Shown: positions 60,097 to 64,000 of the stretch, in pieces
How positions within the stretch are numbered: the stretch's first letter is position 1
How the letters are laid out: every line of letters begins with the position of its first letter
Assembly (NCBI GenBank): GCA_050313995.1
Contig: JBNPMM010000003.1
Length of the DNA: 64,000 bases
Direction: 5' to 3' (one strand)
Origin: JAUMWX01 sp023394215
Lineage (GTDB): Bacteria; Bacillota; Clostridia; Tissierellales; Peptoniphilaceae
Made by a program: the position numbers and the translations under genes
The notes under the pieces: generated by a model
What the model was told of the DNA's origin: nothing
The model's database searches: none
Seen by the model: only the letters and a program-made list of their open reading frames with translations

Positions 60097-60570
60097 TTAA
60101 ACTGTCAACTCCATTTCCAATTGCAGTTCAACACTTTTTTTAACTATTAATATAAGCGGCTTTACAACCAAGTGGCAAACTACCAGAAAGGATACAAAAA
60201 TCATCCAAACTATAAGAAAGATTATATGATGAGTCCCGAAGAAAAACATAATTACATTTATAAGAAAAGAAAATATACTGTTAATAACAAGCTTATTATC
60301 TATTTTTTCCAATAAAACAACGGTTTGATCTTTAAAAATATTACCTTCTTCTATGTTATTTAAAACTCGTACTATGTCCCTTATGCCCAAAAGAATAAGA
60401 GTAAAAACTATGTATATGGATAAGGTCCATACGGCCTGTGCCAAATACAACTTCTTATCACCGTCCACGAGCTTAAAACCTGCATAGGTGGAAAATATAA
60501 ATCCTATAAAAAACAGGACAATCATAAGTATGTATGCAAGATATTTCAATTTTTTTAAACTTCTTTCCAT
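60097..60570 (-). CDS. DUF2975 membrane protein
   Basis: 157 residues, four membrane segments (about 10-30, 45-65, 95-115 and 118-140). Includes RVLNNIEEGNIFKDQTV, the conserved cytoplasmic loop of DUF2975 proteins. Function unknown. Always paired with an XRE regulator like the one downstream. Confidence 0.85.
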   Translation of the reverse strand: MERSLKKLKYLAYILMIVLFFIGFIFSTYAGFKLVDGDKKLYLAQAVWTLSIYIVFTLILLGIRDIVRVLNNIEEGNIFKDQTVVLLEKIDNKLVINSIFSFLINVIMFFFGTHHIIFLIVWMIFVSFLVVCHLVVKPLILIVKKSVELQLEMELTV

Positions 60571-60593
60571 TTTACCTATCTCCTATTGCCCTA

Positions 60594-60622
60594 AGTATAC
60601 AAGAGAGTTTATTGTAAGTCAA
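60594..60622 (-). promoter_or_regulatory. Promoter of the DUF2975-XRE operon
   Basis: Minus strand TTGACT (60617-60622), 17 bases, TATACT (60594-60599). Confidence 0.65.
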
Positions 60623-60660
60623 TATATATTTCTTGTAATTTAATAGAATTAAAATTTTCA

Positions 60661-61437
60661 TTAAACCTTAATCAGCTTGATATCTCTTTGTTTTATGTAT
60701 TTTTCCCATTTAATCGGCAAATCTTTATCAGTGATTATTGTATTAAAATCGTTTATTTCTCCAAAATAAGCATTATCAACCTTACCGAATTTACTGGAGT
60801 CAACTACAAGAATAACCTCCAAACCGTTCTTCTTTACAGTCTTTTTAAATTCTATTTCATAACTGTTCATACATGTAACACCAAAATTTTGATCTATGCC
60901 TGAGGCTGAAATAAAGACCTTATTCGCCCTTACTTCCTCCAACATCCTAAGGGTTTGATTTGATACAAACATCATAGTTTCAGGCTTATACTCTCCTCCA
61001 CCCATAATCACTTTGACATTGGGCTTTGTAATGGCTGAAACCATTATATTTGACGCATAACATATAAGTGTAAATTTTTTATTCATAGGTAGGTTACTTA
61101 CTATCTTTTCTGTCGTTGAACCCAGGTCTACTATCACGTAATCATTTTCTTCAATCAGACCTGCTGCAGCCTTTCCAATGCGATTTTTGGCCTCATTATT
61201 TAAACTTTTAGCTACAATCAGATTATATTCCCTAATCCTCCTATTTAAATTTTGAGCATTATAAATAGCAGCCCCATGAACCAAATGTATAAGTCCTTCA
61301 GCTTCCAAAAGGCATAAATCTCTTCTTATCGTCATTTCCGACACTTCAAGCATAAGAGATAAATCCTTAACTGTGGCACCGTTATTCATTTGTAAAATCC
61401 GGATTATTTCTTTTTTCCTATCAGTTTTTTTAGACAT
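60661..61437 (-). CDS. DeoR/GlpR-family transcriptional regulator
   Basis: 258 residues. Winged helix GATVKDLSLMLEVSEMTIRRDLCLLEAEGLIHLVHGAA, then a sugar-phosphate sensor domain (VDLGSTTEKIVSNLP; VVDSSKFGKV; TIITDKDLP). Only about a quarter of it resembles the other DeoR-type protein at 50559, so they are distinct regulators. Last gene of BMP-deoC-cdd-deoR, 21 bases behind cdd; probably senses a deoxyribose phosphate. Confidence 0.92.
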   Translation of the reverse strand: MSKKTDRKKEIIRILQMNNGATVKDLSLMLEVSEMTIRRDLCLLEAEGLIHLVHGAAIYNAQNLNRRIREYNLIVAKSLNNEAKNRIGKAAAGLIEENDYVIVDLGSTTEKIVSNLPMNKKFTLICYASNIMVSAITKPNVKVIMGGGEYKPETMMFVSNQTLRMLEEVRANKVFISASGIDQNFGVTCMNSYEIEFKKTVKKNGLEVILVVDSSKFGKVDNAYFGEINDFNTIITDKDLPIKWEKYIKQRDIKLIKV

Positions 61438-61458
61438 AAAATCTCTCCCGACAACACA

Positions 61459-61869
61459 TTAGCCCAAATTTTTAGGCCCGAATCCCATTGGCAAAATTTC
61501 TTTCAATTTAAAGACCTTATATTCTTCTTCATTCAAAGCTACAACAACTTCAAAACTTTCAGGGTCACAAAATTCCATCATCACCTGTCTGCAAACTCCG
61601 CAAGGAGTTGTGTAGTCACTGACTATACCCTCATGCCCTCCAAGTACCACTATACTTGAAAACTCTCTTTGCCCCTCGGATACAGCCTTGAAGAAAGCTG
61701 TTCTTTCAGCACAATTTGTAGGGGTGTAGGCCGCATTTTCTATATTTACCCCTGTATACTTTTGGCCGTCCTTACTTGTTAATACAGCTGAAACCTTAAA
61801 GTTTGAATAAGGGGTATATGCCATATCAAGATTTGCCAAAGCAAGTTTTATATCTTCCCTATAATCCAT
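61459..61869 (-). CDS. cdd: Cytidine deaminase
   Basis: 136 residues from the ATG at 61869, with GGAGG upstream. Zinc motifs NCAERTAFF near 48 and PCGVCRQVM near 83; YTPYSNFKVSAVL at the N-terminus. Deaminates cytidine and deoxycytidine to the uridine forms. Its start overlaps the deoC stop, so translation is coupled. Confidence 0.95.
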   Translation of the reverse strand: MDYREDIKLALANLDMAYTPYSNFKVSAVLTSKDGQKYTGVNIENAAYTPTNCAERTAFFKAVSEGQREFSSIVVLGGHEGIVSDYTTPCGVCRQVMMEFCDPESFEVVVALNEEEYKVFKLKEILPMGFGPKNLG

Positions 61870-61870
61870 A

Positions 61871-62536
61871 TCAATATCCTCCAACATCCTTTCCTTTAGC
61901 TATCTTCACTATCCTGCTCGTACCCAACCTGTCAGCACCGAAGCCAATAAACTTTTCGGCATCTTCTATACTGCCGATTCCTCCTGACGCCTTTATCTTC
62001 ACGCTATTTCCTACATTTTCCTTAAAAAGAATTATATCTTCAAAAGTAGCGCCTCCCTTGGAAAATCCTGTGGAAGTTTTTATATAATCAGCACCTGCTT
62101 CTGTAACTATTTGACAAATTTTAATTTTTTCTTCCTCATTCAAAAGGCATGTTTCAACAATTACCTTTAAAGGCTTTCCCTTGCAAACGGCTTTTATATC
62201 CTTAATTTCTTGGAGAACATAAGCATAATTTTTATCTTTGAACTCGTTTATGTTTATAACCATATCTATCTCGTCAGCACCATTTGCTATGGCATCCATG
62301 GCTTCAAAAACCTTGCTCGCCTTTGAATTATAACCGTTCGGAAAACCTATAACCGTACAAACCTTAAGCCTTCCACCTAAATACTCGCTTGCCCTTTCAA
62401 CATATACGGGCGGTATACAGACAGATGCCGTTTTGTAGGCAAGCCCCTCATCCAAAAGTTCCTTTATATCCTCCCATCCAGCTTCCTGACTGAGAAGAGT
62501 ATGGTCAACCCTGCTTAATATATCTTCCAATTCCAT
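61871..62536 (-). CDS. deoC: Deoxyribose-phosphate aldolase
   Basis: 221 residues. RVDHTLL at the N-terminus, VIGFPNGYNS, ADEIDMVININ, VIVETCLL and the Schiff-base Lys in DYIKTSTGFSKGGAT near 150. Splits deoxyribose-5-phosphate into glyceraldehyde-3-phosphate and acetaldehyde. No phosphopentomutase (deoB) is in the window. Between BMP and cdd in a four-gene operon. Confidence 0.95.
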   Translation of the reverse strand: MELEDILSRVDHTLLSQEAGWEDIKELLDEGLAYKTASVCIPPVYVERASEYLGGRLKVCTVIGFPNGYNSKASKVFEAMDAIANGADEIDMVININEFKDKNYAYVLQEIKDIKAVCKGKPLKVIVETCLLNEEEKIKICQIVTEAGADYIKTSTGFSKGGATFEDIILFKENVGNSVKIKASGGIGSIEDAEKFIGFGADRLGTSRIVKIAKGKDVGGY

Positions 62537-62551
62537 ATTTTTCTCCTATAA

Positions 62552-63628
62552 TCACTTATTTTTATAGTTATCCCAAGTTTCCTTATCAAATGGTATAATT
62601 TTCTTTCCTGCTGCCAAATCTCTTTGCTTTGCCATGGTCTTATCATAGACTTGCCTGGTCACTAAAGATTCATTATCTTTATATTCCGCTATCGCAAGTC
62701 CTTCTTCCTTAATGCCGTATATAAGATTTTTTCCCATAAGGTCCTGACCTATATACATTTTTTTACTTATATCTTTTACAACAAAATCCATCTTTTTTAC
62801 AGAAGAACTCAAAACATTTTTTGGAGCCAAATGGGACTGATCGCTATCAACACCTATTGCCAGCTTATCAGCTTCAACAGCAGCTTCTATTGTCCCTATT
62901 GCCAAGGCAGGACTCGATGAATAAACTATGTCAATACCGGATTCAAACATTTTCTTTGCGACAGTTTTAGCAGCTTCTACATCGGAAAAACTATTGACAT
63001 ATTCCACCTTTAAAATAATCTCTTTACCCATTTCTTTGGAAGCATCATGAATGCCTGCCCTAAAACCGTACTCATAAGCATCATTTATATAACCCTTTAT
63101 AGAGCCTACAAAAGCGACTCTCATATTTTTTGTTGTCAACCCTGCCATATAACCCATAAGATATGCCGTTTCTTCAACCTTAAAGCCGACTCCGGTCAAA
63201 TTTTTCAATACATCCAACTTGCTTGCGGCATTTTCATTTCCAAAAACATAATCAAGAACAAAAAACTTTGTTTCAGGATTTTGCTTTGCCCCGTCCTCTG
63301 CACTTTTAGCCAAAGCCGGTCCGCAAGCCATAAGTGTCATTGGATTTTTCCTAAGTGCTCCGTTAATAAGGTATGGATAGTCTTCTTCACTTGACGCCTC
63401 AAAAAGACTTATATCCTTACCCGTTTCCTTACCATAATCACTAAGACCTTTCCATGCACTTGCATTTAATGCCCTGTCGTCAACCCCGGCTATATCAAGA
63501 ACCATGGCAATACTGTAGTCGCTGCCCTTCCCGCTACTTTTACCTACCCCTATTTTGGAACAGGCCGTCAGTAAAATAAGCAACATTCCCATAATAAAAA
63601 GCTTCTTAAGCTTATTATTAACCTTCAT
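62552..63628 (-). CDS. BMP-family lipoprotein, second copy
   Basis: 358 residues. Lipobox LLTAC near residue 19-23. Binding domain typical of the BMP/Med family: IAMVLDIAGVDDRALNASAWKGL (D-x-G-x-x-D pattern) and AGLTTKNMRVAFVGSIKGYINDAYEYGFRAG. Resembles TmpC/Med nucleoside receptors. No permease or ATPase gene follows, so it probably shares the NupOPQ transporter or another one. A TATAAT lies 44 bases upstream of its start with a poor -35. Confidence 0.9.
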   Translation of the reverse strand: MKVNNKLKKLFIMGMLLILLTACSKIGVGKSSGKGSDYSIAMVLDIAGVDDRALNASAWKGLSDYGKETGKDISLFEASSEEDYPYLINGALRKNPMTLMACGPALAKSAEDGAKQNPETKFFVLDYVFGNENAASKLDVLKNLTGVGFKVEETAYLMGYMAGLTTKNMRVAFVGSIKGYINDAYEYGFRAGIHDASKEMGKEIILKVEYVNSFSDVEAAKTVAKKMFESGIDIVYSSSPALAIGTIEAAVEADKLAIGVDSDQSHLAPKNVLSSSVKKMDFVVKDISKKMYIGQDLMGKNLIYGIKEEGLAIAEYKDNESLVTRQVYDKTMAKQRDLAAGKKIIPFDKETWDNYKNK

Positions 63629-63680
63629 CTATCTTCCCCCTAATATATCAGACTTAAATTATACTATAAAAAATCAGGTA

Positions 63681-64000
63681 TCAATCTGCTAAAAGCAACC
63701 ATTCCTCAAGATATTCATCCCTCTTAAGACTTATAGCATCTATCCTCGCCTGTATCTGTCCGGCCTTTATATGGTCCTGATATACTTCAGGCCTTATAAA
63801 CTCTTCGTTAAGTTTTGAAATTTCTTCTTCAGATTCCCTAATCAAGGTTTCCAACTCTCGAATTTTCGCCTTTTGTTTCCTAATTTCCTTTTCTTCCTTC
63901 TTAATTTTTTTCTGTTCCTTGCTCGCCTTTGTCTTGTTTTCTACAAATTCAACAACTTCAAGCTTTCTTTCTTCCAGCTTTTCAAGATAATAATCATAGT
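63681..64000 (-). CDS. ABC-F family ATPase, C-terminal end only
   Basis: The frame enters from the right edge and stops at 63681. The visible 105 residues read YDYYLEKLEERK, then a charged coiled coil (KKIKKEEKEIRKQ; RIDAISLKRDEY) ending EEWLLLAD. This is the C-terminal extension of ABC-F translation factors (YdiF/Uup-like). The ATPase domains lie outside the window, so the subgroup is uncertain. Confidence 0.8.
   Translation of the reverse strand, partial: YDYYLEKLEERKLEVVEFVENKTKASKEQKKIKKEEKEIRKQKAKIRELETLIRESEEEISKLNEEFIRPEVYQDHIKAGQIQARIDAISLKRDEYLEEWLLLAD

Overview
The window looks like chromosomal DNA of a low-GC, Gram-positive, fermentative anaerobe, most likely a Peptoniphilaceae/Tissierellia-type Firmicute. 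The reasons are inferred from content. WhiA, RapZ, Veg, RNase M5, a CtsR box and a T-box are present. Two surface proteins end in sortase signals of the PKTG type. There is a phosphotransbutyrylase/butyrate kinase pair, a large SRP RNA, and Shine-Dalgarno sites that are nearly all GGAGG. Respiratory-chain genes are absent, but there is a secreted flavin-type reductase. No phage, insertion sequence or CRISPR array was seen.

Layout. 1-6300: secreted flavin reductase, then the murB-PHP-rapZ-NUDIX-whiA operon. 6300-13200: a degenerate VanY-like envelope protein, murI, veg, an M18 aminopeptidase, a DUF1858 protein, an ATP-grasp protein and a MurJ-type flippase. 13400-15500: a three-module wall-anchored protein. 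15700-20300: metG-tatD-rnmV-rsmA-glutaredoxin. 20300-29900: a LysR regulator and an eight-gene operon combining a 6-oxocamphor-hydrolase-like crotonase, a BKACE enzyme, a thiolase, an SDR, Ptb, Buk and two MFS carriers. This is the strongest candidate for an undescribed catabolic system. 29900-35500: htpG, transaldolase, and a T-box-controlled tyrS-thioesterase-fabD operon. 35500-40500: a metal-resistance locus with divergent promoters, an AraC regulator and an AI-2E exporter. 40500-42750: a repeat-bearing surface protein, tRNA-Ser and SRP RNA. 42780-53260: a nucleoside import and breakdown locus in which PNP, an MtnA-like isomerase, a class II aldolase and an alcohol dehydrogenase could form a nucleoside-fed DHAP shunt. 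53260-55200: a decayed stretch with an ABC ATPase remnant and small membrane peptides. 55260-59730: a CtsR-type heat-shock operon (dnaJ-clpB) that carries an orphan DNA methyltransferase. 59830-64000: a DUF2975/XRE pair, a second nucleoside operon (BMP-deoC-cdd-deoR) and the tail of an ABC-F gene.

How it works together. Two independent nucleoside-salvage operons, each with its own DeoR-type regulator and BMP lipoprotein, feed sugar phosphates into glycolysis. The keto-acid operon would make ATP through acyl phosphates. The secreted reductase could dispose of electrons outside the cell. Promoters are strikingly uniform: most genes have a TTGACT/TTGACA-like -35, a spacer of exactly 17 and a TATAAT-like -10, so many transcription units can be assigned. 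Several start codons were moved downstream to the ATG that follows a proper ribosome-binding site.
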